Assembly (NCBI GenBank): GCA_009731375.1
Contig: BJOX01000179.1
Span: 67,193-102,961 of the forward strand
Reading direction: 5' to 3'
From: Paulinella micropora
Taxonomy: Eukaryota > Cercozoa > Imbricatea > Euglyphida
Length of the DNA: 35,769 bases
Each line of letters begins with the position of its first letter. Within the stretch, counting starts at the first letter, position 1. This document shows, in pieces, positions 13,418 through 28,279 of this stretch. The position numbers and the translations under genes were made by a program. The notes beneath the pieces are model-generated. The model worked only from the letters and a program-made list of their open reading frames with translations. It made no database searches and was not told the origin of the DNA.

Positions 13418-14860
13418 TGGGAGAGGTGGACTTGAGGGCATTCTCCTGGTCGTATGTAAAAGAAACTCCATCTCGGAAAAGGGACAGGGTGCATCCTTGC
13501 TCCACCTCACGCTCGGACAAGGTGAGCAGAGATTCAAGCTCTGATTTACAGTCTTTGAGCACACCCACATTTCCTAAAATAACAACGCTGTGGATCAACT
13601 CCTCCCAGCCAGGCTCTTTGACAGTTCCTATTCATGCAGACCATTGGATGTGTGTCCCAGTTGTGATGTGGATGTGAGACCTTGGTATGGAATTTCGTGT
13701 CCCTGTCCGCCAAATTGCTCCACGAAAGAAGATATTATATCTTTCTGTCGATTTTGCTCTTCCTCTCCAGCCAGCTGATCGACTAAACAAAACAAAGACC
13801 TGATAAGGAAAAGTTCTTGAACAAGATAATTACCTTGCGGTGCAGATTCCACAGCCGTTTTCTGGCGCTTTTTCCATTTCGACTGTTCGACTGCTTTCCT
13901 TTTCGATGGCAGTTGCTCACTCTTGACAGGCTCAGAGACAGAACTAGTTTGTTCGGGCACTAGTTCGCCCTTGACAGGCTGAGCCACAGGATCAGTCCGT
14001 TTCTGCTGCTTGGCAGCTTTCCTTTTAGTCGGTGCTGGTTCGCTCTTGACAGACTCGGCTTCTGTATGAGTTGTATCAGGTTGTTCATCTTTTGTTTCGA
14101 TTGGGCGCGTTTGTCGTGGCTCTGGTTTGACTGCTGCTGAGTCTCCCTCACTAGGTGCCTTGGCTTTGGGTCGACCTCGACCTCGCTTTTTATTGCTTTC
14201 GGGATCTTTGTGTGCGGTAGTATCCTGAAGCGTAGCATTCGACGGTTCAGCCTTAACTTGCGCCTTTGTCTTTCGAGTCTTTTTGGTCACGGGGTCGGTG
14301 GTTTTGGGGTCTGCAGCGTTTTGCACTGTGCTTGCCTTCTCCATGGCGTTGGAGCCGTTCGTTGAATCTTTGGGACTCTTGGAAGTCTCCTTGTACTGGC
14401 TTTTCTGCATCGCTTGCAGCACAATATCCGCCATTAGGTCGCTTGCCCTCATCGCCTGCAGCTCTGACGAGCTAGCTAGATTCGGAAGACCTTCACTAAA
14501 CCACCACAAACATTCGATAAGATAATGAACTGGTAACTGTGCTTTTGTGATATTTGTCTGTCTGAGAGGGAAAAACAAGAAAATTGTATAGAGAAAAAAA
14601 AGTTGGGGAGGTGTTGAGTAGGAGGACGTTTGCTTGCTGCAGTTGTCTTTAGCTAGCTCGAAAAGTTGCTGAAGACAATCCACGGAGGCGTTTGATGGGA
14701 GAGAGGCGCTATTGGCTAAATCTGACTCGATAGACTGCAGCTGGCTCAACTCAGCCGTAAGGACAGGCAAGGCGTGGATAGCCTGCCCTGGCAAACTCCC
14801 CAGGCAGTACGTGCTGATCTGTTGAGTTAGCGAATTTCCTTCCATGCCCTTAGTCGCCAT
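509..14860 (-). CDS. SCC2: SCC2/NIPBL-family cohesin loader (adherin), about 40 exons, 3' end outside window
   Basis: Scc2/NIPBL is the large HEAT-repeat protein that, with Scc4/MAU2, loads the cohesin ring onto chromatin in the nucleus. Translating the minus strand and joining exons by matched GT..AG phases gives about 1,700 codons. Landmarks follow the family order: a charged N-terminal tail, the segment PEWPAAEFLLWAF near 9100, AVRTKVMRAM near 5520, VSVRKR joined to AIKILRDICL across the 5118/5029 splice, DDEETVSNFV and MWFSDELL near 4900, and RHFDFDPY near 1470. These closely match conserved blocks of human NIPBL. A PHD finger lies between the early and late HEAT blocks. The start ATG at 14858-14860 is the first in a long open frame. 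The last family segment (roughly 250 residues in NIPBL) is not seen and should lie left of position 1. Exons are 37-728 nt; the smallest introns are 53-75 nt and the large ones are filled with simple repeats. The family call is very secure; single exon edges are less so. Confidence 0.93.
1036..1263. repeat. (TATATG)n / (TATG)n microsatellites in an SCC2 intron
   Basis: 1036-1100 and 1196-1262 are (TATATG)n arrays on the plus strand, on either side of the exon echo. A (TATG)n/(TACG)n array lies at 836-925. They produce long Met/Tyr-rich open frames on both strands that are not genes. Confidence 0.85.
1101..1151 (-). repeat. Degenerate copy of SCC2 exon 925-985 (exon echo)
   Basis: Minus-strand 1151-1101 repeats the exon at 985-925 with a few substitutions (IFTFSRAPERITDAR against IFIFSRAPELTTDAR). 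The copy keeps an acceptor-like TAG before GCGATG. It breaks off before the KIL codons and has no 5' splice site, running into (TATATG)n. The homology extends about 25 bp into the flanking intron on the acceptor side (ACACAAAGATATAGAT in both). It lies in the intron between exons 38 and 39, on the 5' side of the true exon. Confidence 0.85.
2296..4171 (-). other. SCC2: SCC2 exons 30-35: C-terminal HEAT block, part 1
   Basis: Exons proposed at 4064-4171, 3763-3840, 3453-3563, 3149-3235, 2745 to at least 2894 (its 5' edge is lost in the gap at 2895-3066) and 2296-2491. Readings include FVQIIRYLIDKEDED, RIWDICTDMSYCIVNQLL, YVAALHCFCQVSPHFLVEHA, a helical Gln/Lys insert ending LKKELEPFDD, and FIERISEMFSEILPHL followed by LVKSLERELMSLIDN. 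The last aligns with NIPBL FMVICNVAKILELVVPLMEHP and IEEDLMKLIIKYG. The exon at 2745 is longer than its NIPBL counterpart. A 42-bp echo of exon 35 lies at 2585-2626. Confidence 0.8.
2585..2626 (-). repeat. Degenerate copy of the 5' end of SCC2 exon 2296-2491 (exon echo)
   Basis: Plus-strand 2585-2626 repeats 2459-2500 (CTCTGAGATGCGCTCTATG in both) with only a few changes. It covers the acceptor and the first ~13 codons of the exon. It lies about 125 bp upstream of the real exon in the sense direction. Altered acceptor context (CTATTTCAG) and truncation make it unlikely to be used. Confidence 0.85.
4533..5616 (-). other. SCC2: SCC2 exons 26-29: HEAT core with the family signature
   Basis: Exons proposed at 5416-5616, 5118-5255, 4854-5029 and 4533-4597. 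They read DIYQLLMRNFDEPQPAVRTK, AVRAEALELVGDAI, YYSNILKKTEDVGVSVRKR, AIKILRDICL, QICVAILKRIDDEETVSNF and FETMWFSDELL. This is almost residue-for-residue the NIPBL order AVRTKAMKCL / SVREAAVELLGRF / YYDMLIERILDTGISVRKR / VIKILRDICIE / DDEEG / FQKLWFTP. These HEAT repeats form the hook that contacts the cohesin kleisin and ATPase heads and activates ATP hydrolysis. The donor of exon 27 opens directly into (GTAT)n; the intron before exon 26 is 150 bp of (CATA)n on the plus strand. Confidence 0.92.
5034..7637. repeat. Clustered (CATA)n / (TATG)n arrays in SCC2 introns
   Basis: Arrays at 5038-5117, 5625-5777, 6228-6371 and 7530-7637. In the gene's sense direction most are (TATG)n, and several begin at the 5' splice site itself (exon then GTATGTATG). 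6003-6048 is a C-run before a gap. Confidence 0.85.
5846..7213 (-). other. SCC2: SCC2 exons 20-25: region after the PHD finger
   Basis: Exons proposed at 7139-7213 (acidic/Gln linker, TQTSQSQLATQDE), 6918-7082 (PEVILHLCLNYFTQK, then SARKCFLAHLLDE), 6559-6707 (a very basic KKSTGKKGKKKKMSKKEME segment, possibly a nuclear-localisation signal), 6400-6436 (37 nt), 6167-6224 (AKWLLGEWSP) and 5846-5903 (MLHLYR end). Phases 0,0,2,0,1,2 are mutually consistent. In NIPBL the same place holds the FYIAQWF helix, an acidic insert and a conserved helix before the HEAT core. The intron at 5904-6166 contains a C-run and an 85-nt gap, so an additional exon there cannot be excluded. Confidence 0.7.
7456..8037 (-). 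other. SCC2: SCC2 exons 17-19: PHD finger split over three exons
   Basis: Exons at 7898-8037, 7638-7674 and 7456-7527 together spell a C4HC3 zinc finger: CPCG in the first exon, CDDCHVW at its 3' end, then FHMRCVGL in the 37-nt middle exon (the W codon is split by the intron), then KWFCGPC in the third. All eight zinc ligands are present in the right order (C-x-C, C-x2-C, H-x2-C, C-x2-C). The acidic stretch EDGEDDHEM before CDDC and the aromatic W-F-H are typical of PHD fingers that read histone H3 tails. As I know the family, PHD fingers are present in plant SCC2 and absent from animal NIPBL. Histone binding is inferred, not shown. Confidence 0.88.
8046..8108. repeat. (GATA)n array
   Basis: Perfect (GATA)n between SCC2 exon 17 and a dispersed repeat, directly abutting the repeat. 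A second array at 8452-8527 closes the other side of the same repeat. Confidence 0.9.
8109..8440 (+). repeat. Dispersed repeat R1, copy A (about 330 bp), bounded by GATA arrays
   Basis: This unique-looking block recurs in inverted orientation at 34228-34598. It contains two short palindromes: AGCTTGCGCAAGCT near 8338 and TAGCCCGGGCTA near 8393. It has no coding potential. In both places the block sits inside GATA/ATCT-type simple repeat, so the simple repeat may be part of the mobile unit. It lies in an SCC2 intron. Class unknown: a non-autonomous transposon or a SINE is possible. Confidence 0.8.
8805..8960. repeat. (AAAG)n / (GGAA)n purine tract
   Basis: About 155 nt of strand-asymmetric purine repeat immediately downstream (in sense) of SCC2 exon 15, a candidate for triplex (H-DNA) formation. 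It is a polypyrimidine tract in the sense of the gene. Confidence 0.85.
9233..9310. repeat. (TATC)n array next to a gap
   Basis: Follows a G-run (9198-9222) and a 10-N gap, and abuts dispersed repeat R2. (CTAC)n and (CT)n tracts follow R2 at 9460-9552. Confidence 0.85.
9311..9455 (+). repeat. Dispersed repeat R2, copy A (145 bp)
   Basis: Nearly identical to 18715-18860, only a few changes over 145 bp, in the same orientation. Both copies end on the right in TATC/CTAC-type repeat. This copy starts abruptly after (TATC)n, whereas copy B extends about 165 bp further left. It lies in an SCC2 intron; copy B lies in a UCH37 intron. No open frame of note. Confidence 0.85.
9669..10803. repeat. Large (CATA)n / (CATAACATA)n / (TATC)n block in an SCC2 intron
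   Basis: 9669-9722 is (CATA)n. 9837-10441 is mostly (CATA)n with a higher-order CATAACATA pattern (about 10023-10320). 10509-10803 is (TATC)n. Between them, 10442-10508 is a short non-repetitive island. I do not call it an exon, because exon 12 joins exon 13 in phase without it. Confidence 0.85.
10815..13110 (-). other. SCC2: SCC2 exons 5-12: first conserved helical block
   Basis: Exons proposed at 13047-13110, 12913-12960, 12755-12839, 12375-12525, 11763-11917, 11605-11699, 11181-11288 and 10815-10863, with phases consistent throughout. Exon 5 reads ACLTALHILTIKD, close to the NIPBL block ACLTALNIM. Exon 8 is a Lys-rich then Glu/Asp-rich linker (KKAKPKKPKTQKK, then MDEEMMEEEHED). Exon 12 reads SIQVITSIILRLLQ, matching NIPBL YIQMVTALVLQLIQ, and joins in phase to exon 13. 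Intron contents: (GA)n and (AT)n between exons 4 and 5, (CATA)n between 5 and 6, (A)n and (GA)n between 7 and 8, and a (TAC)n block between 8 and 9. Exons 6 and 7 are the least certain, because two acceptors are possible for exon 7. Confidence 0.75.
12055..12200. repeat. (TAC)n / (CAC)n trinucleotide tract
   Basis: Interrupted ACT/CCA trinucleotide repeat in the SCC2 intron between exons 8 and 9. The Tyr/Leu/His-rich frames it creates are not coding. Confidence 0.8.
12676..13420. repeat. (GA)n, (CATA)n and (AT)n tracts around SCC2 exons 5-7
   Basis: (GA)n at 12676-12730, (CATA)n at 12961-13046, AT-rich TATATA-type repeat at 13196-13340 and (GA)n at 13355-13412. The (GA)n tracts read as (CT)n in the sense of SCC2. 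Confidence 0.8.
13432..14860 (-). other. SCC2: SCC2 exons 1-4: N-terminal region with AT-hook and charged linker
   Basis: Exons proposed at 14628-14860, 13834-14561, 13681-13782 and 13432-13627; phases 2, 1 and 1 match across the joins. The 66-nt intron at 14562-14627 keeps the frame open, so it could also be retained. The 53-nt intron at 13628-13680 is needed to pass an in-frame TAG at 13628-13630. The N-terminal 100 residues look helical. A low-complexity Lys/Glu/Pro/Thr tail follows, containing KKRGRGRPKAKAP, a textbook AT-hook (RGRP core) for minor-groove DNA binding, and repeated VKSEP/VKPEP/VKGE motifs (psi-K-x-E, the SUMO consensus). Exon 4 (GWEELIHSVVILGNVG) begins the conserved helical part. 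That the AT-hook helps hold the loader on DNA is inference. Confidence 0.8.
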
Positions 14861-15218
14861 GGATAAACCGGCAATCGAGAACGTCAGACTAGGCCTTCAT
14901 TGTCAAATGGAAAGGCGGGCAAACATGGGACAAGGGAGTGGAACCGTTGGAAATTTTTTAGTCGGGAACGTCGCTGGATGCCGTTTTCCCCCACCTGGAT
15001 GCCAAAAGCTCCAAAAAGCAAAGTGGTCTGGACACGTTGGGAGGACGGGACAATCATGTGGAATAGCCTGATTGTGTTGTGTGATTGCCGTGTTTCAATG
15101 CTTCTCCAAACTGTGGGCGAAATGCATGAATTGGCAGTGACGTTCCCACTCTTTTGTTGTGAGCTGGAGATGGACCACTTTCGTGTTTTCGTTCTATCTG
15201 CTTGCAGGTATTCTGAAT
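14861..15218. promoter_or_regulatory. Divergent intergenic region between SCC2 and UCH37
   Basis: 358 bp separate the SCC2 start codon (minus) from the UCH37 start codon (plus). It is one of the few long stretches here without microsatellite. Both promoters and 5' UTRs must lie in or near it. I see no clear TATA box. A CTTGCAG just before the UCH37 ATG (15203-15209) may be a 3' splice site of a 5' UTR intron. A shared bidirectional promoter is inference from the geometry. Confidence 0.5.
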
Positions 15219-22464
<7,246 letters not shown>

Positions 22465-22667
22465 AGCAAGCAGCGCAGTGGGCAGCGCCGCCCGCTGCTC
22501 TAAATAGATCGCAGATAGATAGCATATGTTTGAGAATCCCCTCCCNNNNNNNNNNCCCCCCCCCCCCCCCCCCCCCTTCCCCCCCAACCCCTCGGGTCCC
22601 ATACCGCCCCCTTGGGCCTCCTCTTTTGCGTCGCTGCTATTAATAACTGATATCGTGTTACATCATG

Positions 22668-22673
22668 AATAAA
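22668..22673 (+). terminator. Possible polyadenylation signal of UCH37
   Basis: AATAAA about 205 bp after the stop codon, downstream of a C-run and a 10-N gap. It fits a 3' end but is only a hexamer match. Confidence 0.35.
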
Positions 22674-24659
22674 TTTGTTTATCAAGTTTGAAAATGATCC
22701 AAGGCTTTTGTATTACGGTAATAATAAATGGCAATTCGTCCTCTATAATGTAACCCCTAAGTACTGATTCATAGTTAACTTTGAATGATATATAAAATAA
22801 GTCACAACTGCGCACAAGTTTTGCCCTTACCTTTTTTCCACTATGGACGACATTATGGCCGTTCACCATATCAACGAATTTTTCCACTGTAGCCGGAACT
22901 CTGACACTTCCCCATCACTCCGTCAACGATAGCCTACGGTGGGAGTCCAGTTATTAATATTGTTCTGCCCGTTCTACATTACCGACCATCCAATATTATA
23001 TATATACATCTCTGAGTTTCCGTTGAATCATCCAATATATATCTCAGTTTCCGTTGGATCATGACTGAGCCTGAGTCATGATATTAATATTGTCATTAAA
23101 TTCTTTCTTCGGTACCTGCCACTGGACCACGAGAGGGTCAGAATTAACGCAGGTTTGATAGTATTATGATTCTACTTTATTAGAGATATTAATATAATAG
23201 TGACGGCTCGGATACTCAACAAGTTGGACAAATTAATCAACTTGAGTTAGATCCTAGTCCACTACAGCATAACCATATAGTCACGGTACTATCATACTGA
23301 TCTTACTCTTAGTACTTAATATTGATACTTAGTAATTATTCTGCCTAAGTGTATTACCATACTGATTTTCTGGTACTGGTGGCGAATAACCTTTATGTTC
23401 ATATATTACCAATTTGGTGAGTTTGGTTTCCTTTTTGGTTTTTTTGAATCTCAGTGTGACTCAGTAAAATGGTGGTAGACCGTGGCAACTGGGATCCCGG
23501 AGCCTCTGTTACAACTTGAAGTGTTCTCCACTCTGTCGGGTGACTGAGGCACTGAGTGGGCCGCCCCCGTGCCACCTAAAAAGACAAAACCAGACACATG
23601 CTGTGTTGGTTGAATCGTGTCTGCATAGTGTGTATGAGGGCAGAGGAGGCACACAAAAATACCGGCGGCAACGGCAGGTGAATAATCTATCGAAACATCA
23701 TGTGTTTTTGGTTACCTCTGTCCTAATACGTTGTTGTATAGCCACTCCTGAAGGAGAGGGTCTTCCAAGTTGAAATCGATCTGTCGACAGAGCACACCAA
23801 CTTGTGACTCTGTGTGTGTAGTTTTCACTTGGAAAAAATTTGATTGTGCCGCTGAGTTTGTATAGAACTCTTCAAGTAGGCAGATACAACAAACTCTTAT
23901 TAAGAACACTATGGCTGCATTGAGTCCCGGCTGACTCTGTGCCAACTGAGAGCAGGTGAAATATATACCAGTAAATAGTAGAGAGGTCACTTCGTTTATC
24001 TATTAATATTTACGTAATTTCGAACTCTTTGCAGGCTTAGGTGCAACGTACGATCAAGTGTAGAACGTAGATTGTGAGGTCTCCAGTTCAAAAGTCTTAA
24101 CTTTCAACGGATAGTGTCTTTCGGTTTCGAGGTAACAGTCACTAAGTGACGCCCGGGGTAGTGTCGGGTTGGTACTAGTAATGCGCAGGTAGTTGAGCGG
24201 CATCTTGTGACGGTGTTCCCGTTGAAGTAGAAGTCGAGCGCGAGAGCGAGGCGTGTGGACTTTCCACCATCGATCGTCAGTCGCGGCAAGAGCGGGATAT
24301 ATACATCAGCCGTCAGAGCGGTCTTCGCAAGGAGTAGTTTTCATTGTGGTGGAATGGCATTATTGACTAATTAATATATATGCGACTCGCAGAGTCAGTA
24401 ATGTAATTCAGCTACGTACGAGTATAACCACATTGGATGACCTTTGATGAAGCTTTAATCGACAAAGTCGAGATGTCAATGTGACAAATCAACGTTTTCG
24501 CCTAGGGCCTCCCAAATCAATTTGGGTTTTCAAGTTATTACGATACTTCCTGCACACTTCAAAGAGAGAAAACTCACAAAAGAACAACATAAGTTGACTT
24601 TGCGTAAATTTGCGTATTTATGGTGAGTTTGCAGACTTGAGATATAGGATCATGGATCA
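22674..24659. other. Unique AT-rich intergenic sequence
   Basis: No simple repeats, in sharp contrast to the rest of the window. Open frames are short. The best, minus strand 23712-23990 (about 92 codons, ending in a GTAACC donor-like site, containing NLEDPLLQEWLYNN), has no recognisable family. It may contain the 3' LTR of the copia element or unrelated sequence; I could not define LTR ends. Confidence 0.5.
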
Positions 24660-24740
24660 AGTGTTACCATAAACTTACTAATGAGATATTCGAATTGATC
24701 CTTAGGAACATGTTTAGTTAGTACGTCTGCGATTTGTTTC

Positions 24741-25367
24741 TTAATTCCTACCAGGCTTTACAAATTTAATCTCATTGTCTCTCTGTGCATGATCAATGAA
24801 ATGAAGTTCTAGGGGTAAGTGTTTAGTACGTGGTCCTGACATTCCCCTTTCTGCTGCTAAGATAGTTTGTGCATTATCTTCATAAAGCTCTATCGGTCCT
24901 TTCTGTGCTATGTCTAATTCTTCCGTGATATGTCGGATAGCAAATCCTTCCCGTATACACTCCGCTGCTGCGAAAATTTCAGCGTCATTAGAACTAAATG
25001 CAATTCTAGTCTGTCGCTTTGACAACCAAGCTACCGGGTCTCCTCCCCAAAGTACTACATATCCTGTACGTGACTTTCCGGTTTTCTTACAGACCTTGTG
25101 TGCTGCATCGGGCCACAGAGTAATTCGCGGGTATGTCCTTCCCTCTTGAGATGATCTAGGCCCGTGAAATGCAATACCGCCATACGAAACTTTCAAATAC
25201 CTGAAGATCCTACCTAACATAGCATAAGTAAGTCCTGGATTCACTGTCTGCATTACACTAGCTGCATTGCAATTGAGTGCTTGATCTGCATCTGGTCGTG
25301 TCATCTTAGTTAGAAACAAAAGTTTCCCTACTAGACTAGGTATCGAATGTTTTCTAAGAGCGCTTGT
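24741..25367 (-). pseudogene. pol: Copia-type connection and RNase H domain
   Basis: Motifs: LVGKLLFLTKMTRPDA (family LVGSLLYLTxTRPDI), WPDAAHKVCKKTGKSRTGYV (first RNase H Asp), PVAWLSKRQTRIAFSSNDAE (Glu), ELYEDNAQTILAA (Asp-Asn) and RTKHLPLELHFI. All catalytic positions are present. The frame is continuous with the RT except for the single TGA, and it stops at 24741-24743. The family's closing segment continues in another frame. Confidence 0.9.
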
Positions 25368-26189
25368 TCATCTCATGGGCTCGGGCTCATGTTCAGCACT
25401 TGGAGTACTTACTAGTCTAACATCGGCATATCCTACATCCTTTAATATCTGTTTCTGGTACGTATTCTGATGCAATAAAATGCGTCCTCCTTCCTGAACT
25501 ATCTCTATTCCTTTAAACTTCTTAGCCACTCCCAAACGCTTAAGAGGATAACACTTTTCTAGTTTACTAGCGAAACGGTCGTATGCTCGTTCGTTAGGAG
25601 CTGAGAAGATAAGATCGTCTACATGGAAAATACCTATGATAGCATCTCTTACTGGCTTATCCTTTTCTACGAACATGCATAAATCTGAGTCTAGTAACCT
25701 GAATCCTAATTCCTCTAACTTAGGGGCCAAAATCTCATACCATCTCCTACCAGCTTGCGGCGCGCCATACAGAGCTCCATCTACTCCCCATATCATGCCT
25801 TTATGCTCCTCACTGTCTATCCCATCGGGCGCATAAGCATAAACAGGATCATGCATTCGTGCATTTAGATAAGCATTTTTGAAGTCTATACCGTATAGCT
25901 TATATCCATGCCATGCTGCAAGCTTAGACAAAAAGAGTAATGAGCGATGCGCGCCGCAGGGTACCCACAACACGTAAATTTCTCTTGCCGACTCTACCAT
26001 ATCATCATGAGTTGGCCTGCTCGCTGCTGCTAATCTATAATGATCATTGAGGTATGCAGGCCCATAGGCCTCATGCTCTGCTAGCTTCTCTAACAACCCA
26101 TTTACTGCTTCCTCTGGCTCAAAAGGCTTCCCTCTCAGGGCCTCTAGCCAGTTCTTCTGCAGTAGATGTTTTGTCAGATACTCATCCAT
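25368..26189 (-). pseudogene. pol: Copia-type reverse transcriptase domain
   Basis: 273 codons. Motifs: GIDFKNAYLNA (first catalytic Asp, family DVKTAFLNG), GALYGAPQAGRRWYE (family LYGLKQAPRxW), DLCMFV and FHVDDLIF (the paired catalytic Asp, family YVDDLL), then KFKGIEIVQ and LHQNTYQKQIL. The N-terminal part (LNDHYRLAAASR, ESAREIYVLW) is diverged from the usual W-x-A entry block. Ends at TGA 25370-25368, which stays in frame with the following RNase H. Confidence 0.9.
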
Positions 26190-26843
26190 ATCCTCTGTCG
26201 GTCGGTCTCATCTCTTTAAATGCTTTCTCCTCTATATATCTCGCCGCACCACTTAGATTACCGTATTTTTCTTTGACAATGCAGACTTTCTCAAACGGGC
26301 AATGAACCTTTTTGCTGCGAAGAAATTGTATTACTTTCGATTCCGAGAATGCTGTCGTAACGAGAAGTTGGAACATTCTGCAGCGATGCAGATACTGCTG
26401 CTCTTCTCTGTATCTCTTCTTTCTCAGCAAGTACACATCCTTGTTGGTTCTTGTCATCGCTCTTTTCTTCTTTCTGTTCGCTCTTTCCTCCCAAGCTTTC
26501 TTCTCTTCCTTCGTCATGTCTTTCCAGTTGGGTGGTTTGTCTGTCGGTGACTTTTGTTCTGGTGGTGTTCGGCTATCTCTCTGTCTCTGTTGTCGTGGTT
26601 GTTTTGTTTCGTCTTCTTCGTCTGATCCATCTGATGTGTCCACCTCGTGTGGTTCTCTCGGTTCTTCAAGGGCCATTTCTTCTGCTTTTCTCATCCTGTC
26701 TCTATCAAAACCATATCATTTGTTTTTGCCGCTTTATGATCTTTAAAAGCATCATGAAACATGTCCCCGAGAGTTGTGCTAATACCATAGGCATACTCTT
26801 CTATCTGATAATAGCAACTCTGTAAATCCTTTTTGTCAAACAT
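26182..26843 (-). pseudogene. Two short overlapping frames upstream of copia RT
   Basis: 26691-26843 (51 codons, MFDKKDLQ start) overlaps at ATGA with 26182-26694 (170 codons). The second ends in an ATGGATGA overlap with the RT frame. The 170-codon product is charged (EEKKAWEERANRKKKRAMTR) and helical, with no zinc knuckle or integrase signature. It could be the diverged linker between integrase and RT, or an unrelated host-derived piece. The stacked start/stop overlaps may be frameshift scars of one original frame. Confidence 0.5.
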
Positions 26844-26845
26844 AT

Positions 26846-28018
26846 GTTCCGCTAAACACCGGTGTGTGAGACATCAATTGTCTCATGCTAATCGCATGGT
26901 GCCGAAATTCGTTTCCCCAGCGGCTCATAACAGTTGATTAGGTAATTACCCGGTCACTCACGGACCTAATACCTTTACACTCCGGTTGACTTGCTGAGGG
27001 ACTCACTTAAAAGCCACGATGCCAATCGACACTTTAATTCGCAAGTATTAATAGATAGCAGAACTGACAAACTCAAAGGTAATAGCGAAACTGAAATAAA
27101 GTCCGCACGACTGTAATTATTACACAATGGTTATTGTCCAATCCTGAAACAGTGCCAATATAGACAGTTACGTCCGTTACCATCATTGACTAGAACTATA
27201 CGGTCATTCGACTATACGAATAAATTACTAATAGTAAACGTAGTTATCCTACCAACGGAAAATGACTGGGAACGGCACGTAGCCTTAAAAAGACAGTCAA
27301 ATATTGTTTTTTCGTTATCTTGTCCTTGTCTACAAATTTACCGCACATGCGTGTTCACGGGAAATCGGGGACTCGGGAAAAAGGCAATACTAAATGTCAT
27401 TCATATGGAGGAAAAAGGCAATTGTTATTAATAATCTTTTCTAAAAAGAGTGATCTTTGACTTAGTAGTTTGAAATTCATTTCTGAACGGAATCGAAAAC
27501 TAATTAGTGAAGTCGAAACGTCGTGCAGAGGAGAATCTAATGAACCTGTCAAAAAGAGTGACTTATCAACGGTAAAGGTTTTGGCAGGTCGTTAAGATGC
27601 TCAGTCTGATACAAAGCTTGCGGTAATAGAAGACCAACGAAAAACCAAAGAGAGCAAAGGGCCGCAGCCAAATGAAGAAAAGGGGAATTGCGGCGTCAAG
27701 CTTCGGGTCGGGCGCAGCAACAACCGCGACGATGGCTATCGCAGCGGGTACTTCAACGGCGGTGGCCATGGCTATACGAAAATCAAAGGCTATCTCCGCG
27801 GCTATGGGGGCGATGCACTGGGTGTGTGATTATTGGGGCGCTCGGCGCGCGAGTGGTTACATGACCCGGGCGGAGGCTTCAAGCTTCGGGACGTTTGAAA
27901 TATTAATTTTTTAATATTGATAGTAGTTTCAATGCAAGAGCGTTCGTCAATCATTCAAGTTAGTCCTTGGCATGACGTTAAAACTGCAACGGGTCTCTGC
28001 ATGACCTAAAACTGTTAT
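26846..28018. other. Unique sequence between copia element and SINE cluster
   Basis: No simple repeat and no clear gene. A Gly/Tyr/Arg-rich frame on the plus strand (about 27595-27828: RSNNRDDGYRSGYFNGGG, stop, then LLGRSAREWLHDPGGG) is compositionally protein-like but lacks a start and is broken by a stop. A short direct repeat, GCTTCAAGCTTCGGG-like, lies at about 27692 and 27876. Confidence 0.4.
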
Positions 28019-28021
28019 TAC

Positions 28022-28065
<44 letters not shown>

Positions 28066-28113
28066 GAGGCACATGTCCAGGATCTGGATCTGATGCTATA
28101 GTCTGAGGAAGCC

Positions 28114-28180
<67 letters not shown>

Positions 28181-28279
28181 GACACCGTGATAGCCCAGTG
28201 GTCAAGTTCTACCATCTGGGCCCTGTCGCCAGTTCGATTCCCGTCGGTGCCACCAGTATTTTCATTGAACATACCGGTC
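28019..28279 (+). repeat. (ATT)n arrays and SINE-like repeat, copy 2
   Basis: (ATT)n at 28019-28061 and 28114-28180. Next comes the 71-nt tRNA-like head (28181-28251) and the first tail unit (28252-28279), after which the sequence enters a gap (28280-28920). Same element as at 1-135, opposite orientation. Confidence 0.8.

Larger units (their letters stand above)
24660..26845 (-). mobile_element. Ty1/copia retrotransposon fragment, decayed
   Basis: Minus-strand frames encode a copia reverse transcriptase followed by RNase H in the usual order. No integrase, gag zinc knuckle or LTR pair was recognised, so the element is 5'-truncated or diverged. The reading frame is broken: an in-frame TGA at 25368-25370 separates RT from RNase H, and a frameshift near 24755 precedes the final conserved segment (KQIADVLTKHVP, positions about 24695-24735). 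These breaks make it a non-autonomous relic unless they are assembly errors. Confidence 0.9.

Noticed and set aside
13960-14525. Open frames on both strands opposite SCC2 exon 2
   Set aside because: Shadows of the long SCC2 frame, which alone shows AT-hook and lysine/acid composition and fits the splice phases.
23712-23990. Coding exon on the minus strand
   Set aside because: About 92 open codons and a donor-like end, but no ATG, no recognised family and no partner exon.
22900-28000. LTR pair of the copia element
   Set aside because: I looked for matching flanks on both sides of 24660-26845 by eye and found none; an alignment would be needed to exclude diverged LTRs.
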